Source: Streptomyces sp. JJ38 (GTDB taxonomy: Bacteria > Actinomycetota > Actinomycetes > Streptomycetales > Streptomycetaceae). Taken from it: a stretch of DNA of 64,000 bases. Of this stretch, positions 41,033 to 49,739 are shown piece after piece. The position numbers were made by a program, and so were the translations under genes. The notes beneath the pieces are model-generated. The model did no database searches and was not told the origin of the DNA. It worked only from the letters and a program-made list of their open reading frames with translations. The stretch is from positions 99,453 through 163,452 of the forward strand of contig NZ_JABLSI010000005.1 of NCBI RefSeq assembly GCF_019303475.1. The letters run 5' to 3'. Numbering within the stretch: the stretch's first letter is position 1; each line of letters starts with the position of its first letter.

Positions 41033-41824
41033 GTGAAGATCGCGCTTGTTGACTCGGGGATCGGGCTGCTGCCGGCCGCCGCGGCGGTGCGCCGTGCCCG
41101 CCCGGACGCCGACCTCGTCCTGTCCAGCGACCCGGGCGGCATGCCCTGGGGTCCGCGCAGCACCCGCGACATCGCCGACCGCGCCCTGGCCTGCGCACGG
41201 GCCGCCGCGGCACTCGGCCCCGACGCGCTGATCGTCGCCTGCAACACGGCCTCCGTGCACGCCCTGCCCGCCCTGCGGGCCGAGCTGGAGCCGGCGCTGC
41301 CGGTCATCGGCACGGTGCCCGCCGTCAAGCCGGCTGCGACCGGCGGTGGCCCCGTCGCGGTCTGGGCCACCCCCGCCACCACCGGCAGCCCCTACCAGCA
41401 ACGGCTCATCGCGGACTTCGCCGACGGCGTCGACGTCACCGAGGTCCCCTGCCACGGTCTGGCCGACGCGGTGGAGCGCGCCGACGAGGCCGCCATCGAC
41501 GCCGCCGTGCGGGCCGCCGCGGCCCTGACCCCGCCCGGGGTGCGGTCGCTCGTGCTCGGATGCACGCACTACGAACTGGTGGGTGCCCGCATCCGGCAGG
41601 CCGTCCTCAGCGCCGGCGGCCGCGAACCCGTGCTCTTCGGCTCGGCGGACGCCGTCGCGGCACAGGCCCTCCGCCGCGTCCGTGACGCCGGTCCCGCCGC
41701 CGCGCTCGCCGCGGGTGCCGCGCCCTCGCTCGTCGTCCTGCACGGAGGGGAACGCGCGGAGCTGACCGAGGCGGCGCTCGGGTACCTGGAAGGGCGCGGC
41801 CTGGCGGCGGTCAGCCCCGCCTGA
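41033..41824 (+). CDS. Aspartate/glutamate racemase family protein
   Basis: 263 residues. IALVDSGIGLLPAAAAV matches the N-terminal D-S-G-x-G of glutamate racemases, ALIVACNTASVHALPAL carries the first catalytic Cys (C-N-T-A), and LVLGCTHYELVGARI carries the second (G-C-T-H-Y). Both catalytic cysteines are thus present. A housekeeping MurI would make D-glutamate for peptidoglycan; whether this is MurI or a paralogue cannot be told from one window. It is leaderless, and the NUDIX gene follows 36 nt later behind its own -10 box. Confidence 0.88.
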   Translation: MKIALVDSGIGLLPAAAAVRRARPDADLVLSSDPGGMPWGPRSTRDIADRALACARAAAALGPDALIVACNTASVHALPALRAELEPALPVIGTVPAVKPAATGGGPVAVWATPATTGSPYQQRLIADFADGVDVTEVPCHGLADAVERADEAAIDAAVRAAAALTPPGVRSLVLGCTHYELVGARIRQAVLSAGGREPVLFGSADAVAAQALRRVRDAGPAAALAAGAAPSLVVLHGGERAELTEAALGYLEGRGLAAVSPA

Positions 41825-41848
41825 CCGGGACGACGGCGGACCGCACCG

Positions 41849-41854
41849 TACGCT
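41849..41854 (+). promoter_or_regulatory. -10 box of leaderless NUDIX promoter
   Basis: TACGCT, six bases, ATG at 41861. Confidence 0.5.
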
Positions 41855-41860
41855 CACCGC

Positions 41861-42367
41861 ATGGCCACTCCCGAATTCATCCGTGAGCTGCGCGCCGCCG
41901 TCGGACAGCGGCCGCTCTTCCTCGCCGCCGTGACCGCGATCGTCCAGGACGACGCGGGGCGCGTCCTGCTCGGCCGCCGCACCGACACCGGCCGCTGGGC
42001 GGTCATCGGCGGTATCTGCGAACCCGGGGAGCAGCCCGCCGAGACCGCCGTGCGCGAGGTCCACGAGGAGACGGGCGTGGACTGCGTCGTCGAACGGATC
42101 GTCCTCGTCGAGACGAGGGAGCCGGTACGGTACCCGAACGGCGACGTCTGCCAGTTCCTCGACATCACCGTGCGCTGCCGCGCGGTGGGCGGCCGGGCGA
42201 GGGTGAACGACGACGAGTCCCTGGAGGTCGGCTGGTTCGACCTCGACGCCCTCCCGCCCCTGGAGGAGTTCGGGCGCTTCCGGATCAAGCAGGCCGCGAA
42301 CGACGGCCCGGCCTGGTTCGTCCCGGCCGGCCCACTCCCGGAGTCTCCTGTGGACGTACCCGGCTAG
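41861..42367 (+). CDS. NUDIX hydrolase
   Basis: 168 residues. The NUDIX box is exact: GGICEPGEQPAETAVREVHEETGV (G-x5-E-x7-R-E-x2-E-E-x-G), with catalytic Glu residues intact. VTAIVQDDAGRVLLGRRTDTGRWAVIGG precedes it. The substrate could be a nucleotide sugar, ADP-ribose-like compound or oxidised nucleotide. It is leaderless. Its stop codon overlaps the convergent dhaM stop by 4 bp. Confidence 0.9.
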   Translation: MATPEFIRELRAAVGQRPLFLAAVTAIVQDDAGRVLLGRRTDTGRWAVIGGICEPGEQPAETAVREVHEETGVDCVVERIVLVETREPVRYPNGDVCQFLDITVRCRAVGGRARVNDDESLEVGWFDLDALPPLEEFGRFRIKQAANDGPAWFVPAGPLPESPVDVPG

Positions 42368-42771
42368 AGCTTGCGGTAGGTGTAGGCCTCCTCCGCCGCG
42401 GCCACCACGGCGGCCGGGTCGGCACCCGCCGAGGCCGCGACGACGGCGGCCACCGCCCCCTCGACGAACGGCGCGTCCGCCAGCCGGGCGCCGGTGGGCA
42501 ACTCCTCCTCCGCCAGCAGCGTCCGCACGGTCAGCACGGCGCTGCCCAGATCCGCCAGCAGGACCACCCCGGCGCCACGATCCGCCCGGGCGGCGCAGGC
42601 GGTGATGAGCTCGGCGCTCGTGCCCAGCCCGCCGTCCGGGGTACCCCCGGCCGCCACGACCGAGGTGGTGGCCCCGCCCGCCGCGAGCCGGGTCGCGAGC
42701 CGGGCGACGGACTCCGCCACCTCGCGACTGTGCGAGACGAGCACGACCCCCACCAGCGGCTGGTCAGTCAT
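42364..42771 (-). CDS. dhaM: Dihydroxyacetone kinase phosphotransferase subunit DhaM (EIIA-Man domain only)
   Basis: 135 residues. GVVLVSHSREVAESVARLATRLA carries the phosphorylated His of the PTS EIIA-mannose fold (V-S-H-S), and GVVLLADLGSAVLTVRTLL is the second conserved element (D-L-G-S). The E. coli protein adds HPr and EI-like domains; this is the single-domain form that takes phosphate from HPr and passes it to the ADP bound in DhaL. It overlaps dhaL by 8 nt and is the last gene of dhaKLM. Confidence 0.93.
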   Translation of the reverse strand: MTDQPLVGVVLVSHSREVAESVARLATRLAAGGATTSVVAAGGTPDGGLGTSAELITACAARADRGAGVVLLADLGSAVLTVRTLLAEEELPTGARLADAPFVEGAVAAVVAASAGADPAAVVAAAEEAYTYRKL

Positions 42772-43432
42772 CCCGGACCTCCCCGGCGTCCGGCGCCGGC
42801 CCGCCGCCCTGTCGCCCCGTGCGGGCCAGGGCGGCCAGCAGCAGGGCGGAGGAGGCCGCCCCCGGGTCCTGGTGCCCGACACTACGTTCGCCGAGATAGC
42901 TCGCCCGGCCCTTGCGCGCCCGCATCGGCACCGTCGCCTGAGCACCGCGTTCAGCGGCGGCGGAGGCGGCGTCCAGCCCCTCGCCGAGCGCCTCCACGGC
43001 CGGGACGAGGGCGTCCAGCATCGTCTTGTCCCCGGGGACCGCGCCGCCCAGCCGGGAGACGGCGTCCACTCCCGCCCGCAGCGCCGAGGCGAGCTCGGCG
43101 CGTCCCACCTCGGGAGCCTCCCCCAGGGCCTTGCCCGTGCGCCGGAGCAGCGTCCCGTACAGCGGCCCGGAGGCGCCGCCCACCGTCGAGACCAGGGTGC
43201 GTCCGGCGAGCGCCAGCACGGCCCCCGGGCTGGCGGGCCGCTGCTCCCCGACCGCCGTGACCACGGCGGTGAACCCGCGCCGCATGTTGGTTCCGTGGTC
43301 GGCGTCCCCGATCGCCGAGTCCAGCTCGGTCAGCCGGTCGGCCTCCTCGTCCACGGCCGAGGCCACCTCCGTCAGCCAGCCGCGGAAGAACGCGGCGTCC
43401 ATCGGCACGTGCCTCGCCTCCTGATCGCCCAT
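42764..43432 (-). CDS. dhaL: Dihydroxyacetone kinase subunit DhaL
   Basis: 222 residues. It binds the ADP/ATP cofactor: LTELDSAIGDADHGTNMRRGF holds the two magnesium-ligating Asp residues (G-D-x-D-H-G-x-N-M), and STVGGASGPLYGTLLRR and VPGDKTMLDALVPA are family signatures. It transfers phosphate from ADP-bound intermediate to dihydroxyacetone held by DhaK. The start at 43432 (ATG) is 7 nt after the dhaK stop; an internal ATG at 43402 fits the conserved core (MDAAFFRGWL) better and could be the true start. Confidence 0.95.
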   Translation of the reverse strand: MGDQEARHVPMDAAFFRGWLTEVASAVDEEADRLTELDSAIGDADHGTNMRRGFTAVVTAVGEQRPASPGAVLALAGRTLVSTVGGASGPLYGTLLRRTGKALGEAPEVGRAELASALRAGVDAVSRLGGAVPGDKTMLDALVPAVEALGEGLDAASAAAERGAQATVPMRARKGRASYLGERSVGHQDPGAASSALLLAALARTGRQGGGPAPDAGEVRDD

Positions 43433-43439
43433 GTGGCCG

Positions 43440-44432
43440 TCACCTGCCCCAGCGCAGAGCCGGGGTGGACACCGGGGCGTCCCACAACCGCAGCATCTCC
43501 TCGTCCACCTGGCACAGCGTCACCGAGCAGCCGGCCATGTCGAGCGAGGTCACATAGTTCCCGACGAGGGTGCGCGGAACGGCGACGCCGCGTTCGCCCA
43601 GGGCACGTCGCACCTCGGCGTTGAAGCCGTACAGCTCCAGCAGCGGGGTGCCGCCCATGCCGTTGACCAGGACCAGCACCGGGCCGTGGGGCCGGTCGTC
43701 GGCCAGCAGGGCGTCCACGGTCGCGTCGGCGATCTCCCCGGAGGTCATCATCGGCCGCCGCTCCCGGCCCGGCTCCCCGTGGATGCCGATGCCCAACTCC
43801 AGCTCGCCCTCCGGAAGGTCGAAGGTGGGCCGGCCCTTGGCCGGGGTCGTACACGCGGTCAGGGCGACACCGAAGCTCCGGCAGGACGCCGCCACCCGGC
43901 GGGCGATGCGCTCCACCCGCTCCAGCGGCGCGCCCGCCTCCGCGGCGGCGCCGGCCAGCTTCTCCACGAAGAGCGTGCCGCCCGTCCCGCGACGTCCCGC
44001 GGTGAACGTGCTGTCGGTGACCGCCACGTCGTCCTCCACCAGTACGCTGGCGACCTGGACGCCCTCGTCCTGCGCGAGCTCGGCGGCCATCTCGAAGTTG
44101 AGCACGTCCCCGGTGTAGTTCTTGACGACGAACAGCACGCCGCGGCCGCTGTCCACCGCCGCCGCCGCCCGGGCCATCTGGTCGGGTACCGGTGACGTGA
44201 AGACCTCACCGGGGCACGCGGCGTCCAGCATCCCGGGGCCGACGAAGCCAGCGTGCAGCGGTTCGTGGCCGCTGCCGCCGCCGGAGACGAGCGCCACCTT
44301 GTCCAGGACGGGGGCGTCGCCCCGCAGGACGACCCGCTGCTCCACGTCCACCGTCAGCTCCGGATGGGCGGCAGCCATGCCGCGCAGCGCGTCCGCCACC
44401 ACCCGTTCGGGCACATTGATCAGTTGCTTCAC
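43440..44432 (-). CDS. dhaK: Dihydroxyacetone kinase subunit DhaK
   Basis: 330 residues. VALVSGGGSGHEPLHAGFVG is the N-terminal signature, VKNYTGDVLNFEMAAELA the phosphate-contacting region, and LELGIGIHGEPGRER includes the His that binds dihydroxyacetone covalently as a hemiaminal (G-I-H-G-E-P-G). The GTG at 44432 has GGGAG about 9 nt upstream. It is the first gene of the dhaKLM operon, which feeds dihydroxyacetone into glycolysis with PEP as phosphate donor. No DhaR or DhaQ regulator is nearby. Confidence 0.96.
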   Translation of the reverse strand: MKQLINVPERVVADALRGMAAAHPELTVDVEQRVVLRGDAPVLDKVALVSGGGSGHEPLHAGFVGPGMLDAACPGEVFTSPVPDQMARAAAAVDSGRGVLFVVKNYTGDVLNFEMAAELAQDEGVQVASVLVEDDVAVTDSTFTAGRRGTGGTLFVEKLAGAAAEAGAPLERVERIARRVAASCRSFGVALTACTTPAKGRPTFDLPEGELELGIGIHGEPGRERRPMMTSGEIADATVDALLADDRPHGPVLVLVNGMGGTPLLELYGFNAEVRRALGERGVAVPRTLVGNYVTSLDMAGCSVTLCQVDEEMLRLWDAPVSTPALRWGR

Positions 44433-44497
44433 CGCGAGGCTCCCGTCCAGTCCCTGGCGTCCCGGTCACGGGCCACTCTTCCACCCGGGCGGCCGCC

Positions 44498-45226
44498 TCA
44501 CCACAGCACCACGCAGCCCCGCCGCACGAGTTCGCCGATCACCCGGGAGCCCTCCCCACCTTCCGCCAGCGGATTCCAGCGCAGGTCGAGCTTCTCCAGC
44601 CGCGTCAGCTCCGCGAGCCACTCCGGCAGCTCCCGCACCCGGTTCCCGCGCAGGTCCAGACGGGCCAGCCGCGGCAGACCCCGCAGGGCGTCGGGTACCG
44701 CCTCCAGCCGGTTGTTCCGCAGGTCGAGCAGGCGCAGCTCCGCCAGGCGGCCGACGGGTCCGGGCAGCGTGCCGAGGGCGTTGTCGCCGAGCCACAGCTC
44801 CCGCAGCCGCCCCAGCGCGCCGACGGACGGGGGCAGCGCCGTCAGCGCGCAGTCACGGGCCCGCAGTTCGACCAGCCCCGCCATGGCGCCCAGCCCGTCC
44901 GGCAGCCGGGTCAGGGGGTTCTCGCCGACGTTGAGGTACGCGAGCGAGGCCAGCCGCGTCAGCGTGTCCGGCAGCGAACTCAGCCGGTTGTCGTGCAGAT
45001 AGAGGAAGCGGTCGAGGGCGGGCAGCGCGCCGATGTCCGCGGGCAGCTCCGTGAGGGCGTTGTGCCCCAGGTCGAGGGTGTGCAGCCGGCGCAGCGCGGC
45101 GATTCCGGGGGGCAGCCGGGTGAGGCTGTTGCCGGCCAGGATGAGGGACTCGAGGCCGGTCCGCGCCCACAGGTCCTCCGGCACGCGGCCCAGACGTGCG
45201 TTCCACAGGTTGAGTGTGTGTGTCAT
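44498..45226 (-). CDS. Leucine-rich repeat protein
   Basis: 242 residues made of about nine 23-residue leucine-rich repeats of the L-x-x-L-x-L-x-x-N-x-L-x-x-L-P type, e.g. LHTLDLGHNALTELPADIGA and LRLLDLRNNRLEAVPDALRG. It has no signal peptide, membrane segment or attached domain, so it is a free cytosolic LRR solenoid, probably a protein-binding scaffold. Such plant-like LRRs are uncommon in bacteria. The ATG at 45226 is only 12 bp from the divergent ACT-domain gene start. It has neither a ribosome-binding site nor a clear leaderless box. Confidence 0.9.
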   Translation of the reverse strand: MTHTLNLWNARLGRVPEDLWARTGLESLILAGNSLTRLPPGIAALRRLHTLDLGHNALTELPADIGALPALDRFLYLHDNRLSSLPDTLTRLASLAYLNVGENPLTRLPDGLGAMAGLVELRARDCALTALPPSVGALGRLRELWLGDNALGTLPGPVGRLAELRLLDLRNNRLEAVPDALRGLPRLARLDLRGNRVRELPEWLAELTRLEKLDLRWNPLAEGGEGSRVIGELVRRGCVVLW

Positions 45227-45232
45227 TAGGGT
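45227..45232 (+). promoter_or_regulatory. -10 box of leaderless ACT-gene promoter
   Basis: TAGGGT directly abuts the LRR gene's start codon and is followed by six bases and the GTG at 45239. Its -35 region therefore lies inside the LRR coding sequence. Confidence 0.5.
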
Positions 45233-45238
45233 GGCAGC

Positions 45239-45637
45239 GTGTCAGGCGAACGTGATCTGTCGAAACTGCTCAGCGGCATGCGGCCGGAGCTGAATCCGGG
45301 CTCCTACGTGTTCACCACCCTCACCGGCCCGGTGCCCGACGGGGTGCGGCCGGTGGCCTCCGTCACCGAGCCCGAGGGCCTCACTCTCGTGCTGCCCCGC
45401 CAGGAGGCCGACGCCGCCGGGCTCCACTACGACTACGTGGCCGGGTGGATCACGCTGCGGGTGCATTCGTCCCTGTCCGCCGTCGGTCTGACGGCCGCCG
45501 TCTCGGCGGCCCTCACCGAGGCGGGGATCAGCTGCAACGTGATCGCCGGATACCACCACGACCACCTCTTCGTGCACCACGAGCTGGCTTCCGTCGCCGT
45601 CGCCGTGCTGGAGGACCTGGCGGCCCGTCCGCGCTAG
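45239..45637 (+). CDS. ACT domain-containing protein
   Basis: 132 residues. An N-terminal beta-strand region (SYVFTTLTGPVPDGVRPVASVTEPEGLTLVL) precedes the ACT fold: AGWITLRVHSSLSAVGLTAAVSAALTEAGISCNVIAGYHHDHLFV. ACT domains bind amino acids; here GLTAAVSAALTEAGI forms the typical helix with the ligand-contact turn. There is no catalytic or DNA-binding domain, so it is a sensor or regulatory subunit by analogy with small CASTOR-like ACT proteins. It starts at GTG 45239 from a leaderless promoter. Confidence 0.85.
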   Translation: MSGERDLSKLLSGMRPELNPGSYVFTTLTGPVPDGVRPVASVTEPEGLTLVLPRQEADAAGLHYDYVAGWITLRVHSSLSAVGLTAAVSAALTEAGISCNVIAGYHHDHLFVHHELASVAVAVLEDLAARPR

Positions 45638-45646
45638 TCGGCCGCG

Positions 45647-45652
45647 TACCAT
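45647..45652 (+). promoter_or_regulatory. -10 box of leaderless promoter for the 166-residue protein
   Basis: TACCAT, seven bases, ATG at 45660. Confidence 0.45.
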
Positions 45653-45659
45653 TGGGCGC

Positions 45660-46160
45660 ATGTCGTTCCTCCGCCGCCGCAGTCCCTCCTCGCCCGCCGG
45701 TCCGGACTTCGACGTTCTCGCGATGGATCCCGAGGACTGGCCGGGCAACCTCGGGGCCGGGCTGCTGCCCGCCGCCGACGGAAGCTGCCAGGGCGTGTTC
45801 CTGCGCTACGACCTGTTCGGCGGCCGCGGCCCCGCCATGATCATCGGCAACCTCCCGGAGGGGTCGCCCGCCCGGGAGACGGCGGACGACGAGGTCCCCT
45901 TCGAGGTGGCGCAGCTTCTGGCAGCCCTGGAGATGGACGACCCGGTCACCGTCACCGGCACCGAGGACTGCCCCGTCATGCACGAGGGGAACCTGCTCAT
46001 CGTGCGTCGCGTGACCTGCAGCGAGCGCCGGATCGCCTGTGTGCAGTTCGACCGCAGCGACGGCGTGCTCGTGACGATCGCCAGCTGGGACCGCCCGATC
46101 ACGGACGACCTCTACCAGCTGCTCAAACCGCTCCCGGCGGAGCTGTTCCAGCAGAAGTAG
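45660..46160 (+). CDS. Conserved hypothetical protein
   Basis: 166 residues. After the short basic start MSFLRRRSPSSPAG the sequence DFDVLAMDPEDWPGNLGAGLLPAADGS, MIIGNLPEGSPARETADDEVPFEVAQLLAALE and VRRVTCSERRIACVQFDRSDGVLVTIASWDRPIT suggests a mixed alpha/beta soluble domain. No catalytic motif, signal or membrane segment is visible. I do not recognise the family. It ends 38 bp inside the convergent amidase gene. Confidence 0.75.
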   Translation: MSFLRRRSPSSPAGPDFDVLAMDPEDWPGNLGAGLLPAADGSCQGVFLRYDLFGGRGPAMIIGNLPEGSPARETADDEVPFEVAQLLAALEMDDPVTVTGTEDCPVMHEGNLLIVRRVTCSERRIACVQFDRSDGVLVTIASWDRPITDDLYQLLKPLPAELFQQK

Positions 46161-48201
46161 CGCCGTCTGCGGCCGCCCGCCGCGGCTCCCGCGCTCCCGA
46201 GCTCCCGCCTCCCCGTGCTTCCTCGGCCCGCACGTCCGCGGCCCTGACGAAGGCCACCCGGTGGCCGAGCTGGATCTGCCAGTACGCCTCGCCCCGGACC
46301 ACGACGTGCTGCGCGGGGTCGAACGTCGTCGCGTGGTAGTACTCACTCGGTGTCCTCGGGCCCGCCGCGTACCGCTGCCCCGCCCGCAGCCGGTAGGGCA
46401 GGGGCGCGAGCTCGCGCACCTCGACGCCCTCGGGGTAGGCGGAGGCCTCCGGGTAGGCGCGCCCGTACACCGGAACGGAGTCCCGGCCCGGCGCCGGGGT
46501 CACCGTGCGGCCCGCGGCGGGAACCGCGGTCGGCCGTTCCGCGGGATTGTGGAACCACGCCTTCTCGCCCAGGTACCAGATCGCCGTCCAGGCGCCGCGG
46601 CGCTCGGCCACGGCGTAGGTCTGGCCGGTCGAGGCGCGGGCGCCGATGTCGTTCACCCCGGTCGTCGCGTGGCCGCCGCCCAGGTGCAGACCGACGTCGC
46701 GTACGAGCGGGGCCCCCGGGTCGGGTGCCGTGCGCAGCCGCACCGCCCCCGAGCCGTGGGCGGGACAGGCCGTGCCCGTCCCGTCACAGCGCGTGTAGAC
46801 GGGCCGGTGCGTGTCGTAGTCCGGGGCGATGGTCACCAGGCCGGCGTCCGGCGTGCCGGAGGCCGTGAACGGCGCGCCGAGCAGGTCGAAGTAGTGGGCC
46901 CAGTCCCAGTAGGGGCCGGGGTCGGTGTGCATACCCCGGATGGCGGCGGCCGTGACGCCGGGCACGTTGTCGTGACCGAGGATGTGGTGCCGGTCGAGCG
47001 GGATGCCGTACCGCCCGGCCAGATGGCGGACCAGCCGGGCCGACGCGCGGTACATCGCCTCCGTGTACCAGGCGTCGGGGTCGGTCAGGAAGCCCTCGTG
47101 CTCCAGCCCGACCGAGGTGGTGTTCAGGTACCAGTTGCCCGCGTGCCAGGCCACGTCCTCGGTCGCCACGTGCTGGGCGACGTGCCCGTCGGCGGCGCGC
47201 AGGGTGTAGTGCCACGAGACGTACGCCGGATCCTGGACGAGGGAGACCGCGCCCTCGTAGGAGCCCTCGACGTCGTGGATGACGATGTGCCTGATCCGCT
47301 GGCCGCGCGGCCGGTCGGCCTGATCGTGGTTGCCGTAGTCCGGCGTCCCGTCGGGGCCGGTGAACTCCTCGTACGGGGCGGGCACCCAGGAGCACGCGAG
47401 AGAGGCCGGGCAGTCGACCCGTGCGGTGTCGCCGGCCCCGCTCCCGGCCGCCTCCCGCTGCCTCGGGTCGGGCCGCAGTCCCGGGCTCGCCGGGAGCGTG
47501 ACCCGCTGCCCCGCGTCGGTGGTGCGGGTCGCGCCCTCACGCAGCAGGGCGAAGACCTGCTCGGCGAAGGCCGCTCCGGCCCCGGGCTCCGGGGCGCCGG
47601 TGGAGCGGGCCACGGCGCCGAACCAGCGCTCCGGCGGCGCGTCCAGCGGCCTGCCCAGCTCCCGTTGGGCCGCGGCGAGCAGCGCGGCCCCGCCGTGCAC
47701 GTTGGCCGCGGGGCTGGTGCGCAGCCTCGCGGCCGGGACGCCGGTCAGACGGGCGGCGCGCTCCAGGGTGCGCAGCCGGGCGGAGAGGCGACGTGGAACG
47801 GGTGTGGCGTGGGCCGCGGTGCGTGGAGGACGGGTGTCGTCCCCCCGGGCGTCCTCCCGCCCGGCGGCCGTGCCCTGTCGCGGGGCGGAGCGTGCCAGCG
47901 CGGTGCGCAGGTCGGTCAGGTGCATCGGCCCGTAGCCGCCCGAGACGCTGGGCCTCCCGGCGTGTTGGTCCCAGCGCGACTGCAGGTACGACACGCCGAG
48001 GAGCACGTTCTTTGGTACGCCGTGGCGCTCGGCGGCCTCCGCGAACGCCGTCTGCAGGGCGTTGGCGCCGTCCCCGTCGGGTGCCCGGGCGGCCACCAGC
48101 GGAATGAGCAGGGCCGTGGCGACGCAGCCGACGAGGGCGCGGCGCAGACGGTGCGGGCCCGGGACGCCGCGGCGGCCGGCCGGGGGAGCGGAACGGGACA
48201 C
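46123..48201 (-). CDS. Secreted N-acetylmuramoyl-L-alanine amidase (Amidase_2/PGRP-type)
   Basis: 692 residues. A Sec-type signal peptide is present (basic start, then ALVGCVATALLIPLVAARA). Residues about 45-230 form a lysozyme-/transglycosylase-like helical region (HGVPKNVLLGVSYLQSRWD, GYGPMHL). The amidase domain follows: IRHIVIHDVEGSYEGAVSLV, VSWHYTLRAADGHVAQHV, LEHEGF and HHILGHDNVPGV hold the zinc His residues and catalytic Glu. The C-terminal third resembles SH3-like wall-binding modules. It cleaves the bond between MurNAc and L-Ala. The GTG at 48201 has AGGAGG upstream. Confidence 0.92.
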   Translation of the reverse strand: MSRSAPPAGRRGVPGPHRLRRALVGCVATALLIPLVAARAPDGDGANALQTAFAEAAERHGVPKNVLLGVSYLQSRWDQHAGRPSVSGGYGPMHLTDLRTALARSAPRQGTAAGREDARGDDTRPPRTAAHATPVPRRLSARLRTLERAARLTGVPAARLRTSPAANVHGGAALLAAAQRELGRPLDAPPERWFGAVARSTGAPEPGAGAAFAEQVFALLREGATRTTDAGQRVTLPASPGLRPDPRQREAAGSGAGDTARVDCPASLACSWVPAPYEEFTGPDGTPDYGNHDQADRPRGQRIRHIVIHDVEGSYEGAVSLVQDPAYVSWHYTLRAADGHVAQHVATEDVAWHAGNWYLNTTSVGLEHEGFLTDPDAWYTEAMYRASARLVRHLAGRYGIPLDRHHILGHDNVPGVTAAAIRGMHTDPGPYWDWAHYFDLLGAPFTASGTPDAGLVTIAPDYDTHRPVYTRCDGTGTACPAHGSGAVRLRTAPDPGAPLVRDVGLHLGGGHATTGVNDIGARASTGQTYAVAERRGAWTAIWYLGEKAWFHNPAERPTAVPAAGRTVTPAPGRDSVPVYGRAYPEASAYPEGVEVRELAPLPYRLRAGQRYAAGPRTPSEYYHATTFDPAQHVVVRGEAYWQIQLGHRVAFVRAADVRAEEARGGGSSGAREPRRAAADGATSAGTAPPGAV

Positions 48202-48304
48202 GTCGGCCTCCTGACGCGGGCCGGGGGTCGGGGTGCCCGCGCCTCACAGGTAGCCTCCGGCCGACGGGCCGTCAAACACCCGCGATGCCGCGCCGCGCAC
48301 GCGG

Positions 48305-48339
48305 GCGGCCCGCTGCGGATCGTTTCCGCAACGGGCCGC
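48305..48339 (-). terminator. Terminator hairpin downstream of the phosphotransferase gene
   Basis: A 15-bp stem (48305-48319 with 48325-48339, one mismatch) and loop TCGTT, 21 nt past the stop of the gene at 48360. Confidence 0.75.
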
Positions 48340-48359
48340 GGGTACCACGGGCGCCTGGG

Positions 48360-49484
48360 TCAGCGGGTGCCCACCGCGGCCCGCACCGCCCCCCGGGTGA
48401 CGGTCATGTCGTCGTGCAGACGGCGCAGCAGCAGCCGTTGTTCCTCGCCCGCCGACAGCGCACCCCCGCGTTCGGCCGCCGGGCCGGGCGCCGGGACGGG
48501 CCCGCGCATCGTCCGCTGGACCGCGGTCTCGCAGGTGCGGATCTCCCGGGTCAGCACGAGCATGAGATTCACCAGGAAGGCGTCCTGGGCGGCGGGCCCG
48601 GCCGCCTGCGCGGCGAGGCTGACCTGACGCCGCGCCATGGGCGCCTCGCCGAGGACGGACCACAGGACGGCCAGGTCGTAGCCGGCCAGGTACCAGCCCG
48701 CGTGTTCCCAGTCGACCAGCACGGGGCCGCTCGGCGCCAGCAGGGTGTTGGCCGGCAGGGCGTCTCCGTGGCAGAACTGCCACGCGGCCTGCGGGCGTCC
48801 GGATCCGTGCAGGACGCCGTGGAGCAGTTTGTGCACGTCACCGATGTCCCGGTCGGTGAGGAACCCCAGCTCGTGGTAGCGGGCCAGCCGGGCCCCGTAG
48901 TCCAGTGGCCGCTCGAAGAGCCCCGCGGGCGGCTGCCAGGCGTTCACCTTCCCGATCGCCCCGAGCACGGCGCGTACGTCGCTGCCCGGAACCGGGTCGG
49001 CGGGGTGCCGCTGGAGCGCGGCCGGACGGCCGGGCATCCGCTCGATGACGAGCGTGCAGCTCTCCGGGTCCGCCGCGATCAGCCGCGGTACCCGGACCGG
49101 CGGCCGGTGCCGGACGAACGCCCGGTACGCCGCTATTTCCTGCCGGTACCGCTCCGCCCACGCGGGGGAGTGGTCGAGCAGGCACTTGGCCACCGCCGGG
49201 GTGCGCCCGATGTCGCCCACCAGCAGGACCGAGCGGCCGCTGCGCCGCAGCACCTGCACGGGCCGGAACTCCGGGCAGACGCGGTGGACGAGGGCGAGGG
49301 CGGAGCGCAGACGTGCGCCCTGGGCACCGGACAGATCGAGCCTCCCGCTGATCGGCTGCCGGACGCCCGGCGCAGCGCCTCCGCGGGCCCGGCGCGAGCG
49401 CTCCGGGGTGGCGGCGGTGCCCGTGAAGTACGGCGTCGGTCCGGTCCGGGGCGGGGCGGTCACGGGGGACGTTGCGTGATACAT
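48360..49484 (-). CDS. Aminoglycoside phosphotransferase (APH/choline kinase) family protein
   Basis: 374 residues. The kinase-like fold shows the catalytic loop [25 protein letters not shown] (H-G-D-x4-N with D-W-E for metal), and an ATP-binding N-lobe [24 protein letters not shown]. The first 45 residues are poorly conserved. The substrate is unknown; most chromosomal copies in Streptomyces are not antibiotic resistance enzymes. It diverges from the NsdA-like regulator across 255 nt, a pairing I recall from other Streptomyces, which suggests a functional link. Confidence 0.85.
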   Translation of the reverse strand: MYHATSPVTAPPRTGPTPYFTGTAATPERSRRARGGAAPGVRQPISGRLDLSGAQGARLRSALALVHRVCPEFRPVQVLRRSGRSVLLVGDIGRTPAVAKCLLDHSPAWAERYRQEIAAYRAFVRHRPPVRVPRLIAADPESCTLVIERMPGRPAALQRHPADPVPGSDVRAVLGAIGKVNAWQPPAGLFERPLDYGARLARYHELGFLTDRDIGDVHKLLHGVLHGSGRPQAAWQFCHGDALPANTLLAPSGPVLVDWEHAGWYLAGYDLAVLWSVLGEAPMARRQVSLAAQAAGPAAQDAFLVNLMLVLTREIRTCETAVQRTMRGPVPAPGPAAERGGALSAGEEQRLLLRRLHDDMTVTRGAVRAAVGTR

Positions 49485-49650
49485 GCGCGAGCCAGATCCC
49501 TTCGTGCGCCGACAAGATCGTGCGCTGTCCCGGACCGGCCCCCCTCCGGCGGTTCCGCACCCTGGGGAATGCCGGCCGACCGATCCGGACGGTGACAGGG
49601 CCGGGGCAGCGCTCTCCTACACCACACCCCCGCACGGGTGGCAGACCACG

Positions 49651-49680
49651 TGGCGAACCCTGGCGAACCCTGGCGAATGC
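49651..49680. repeat. Three phased 10-bp direct repeats upstream of the NsdA-like gene
   Basis: TGGCGAACCC, TGGCGAACCC and TGGCGAATGC stand in tandem (49651-49660, 49661-49670, 49671-49680). A 10-bp period puts all three on one face of the helix, as in iteron-like or activator sites. They lie 60-90 bp upstream of the GTG at 49740 and just before a TACTGT -10-like box at 49704-49709. Confidence 0.6.
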
Positions 49681-49739
49681 TCGCAGCCCCCGGTTCCGGG
49701 CCGTTACTGTCAACTCAGCCGAGAACCTGGGGGCTTGAC

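Noticed and set aside
48360..49484. Aminoglycoside resistance gene
   Set aside because: Only the general APH fold is visible. The stable pairing with an NsdA-type regulator points to a chromosomal house function; no resistance claim is justified.
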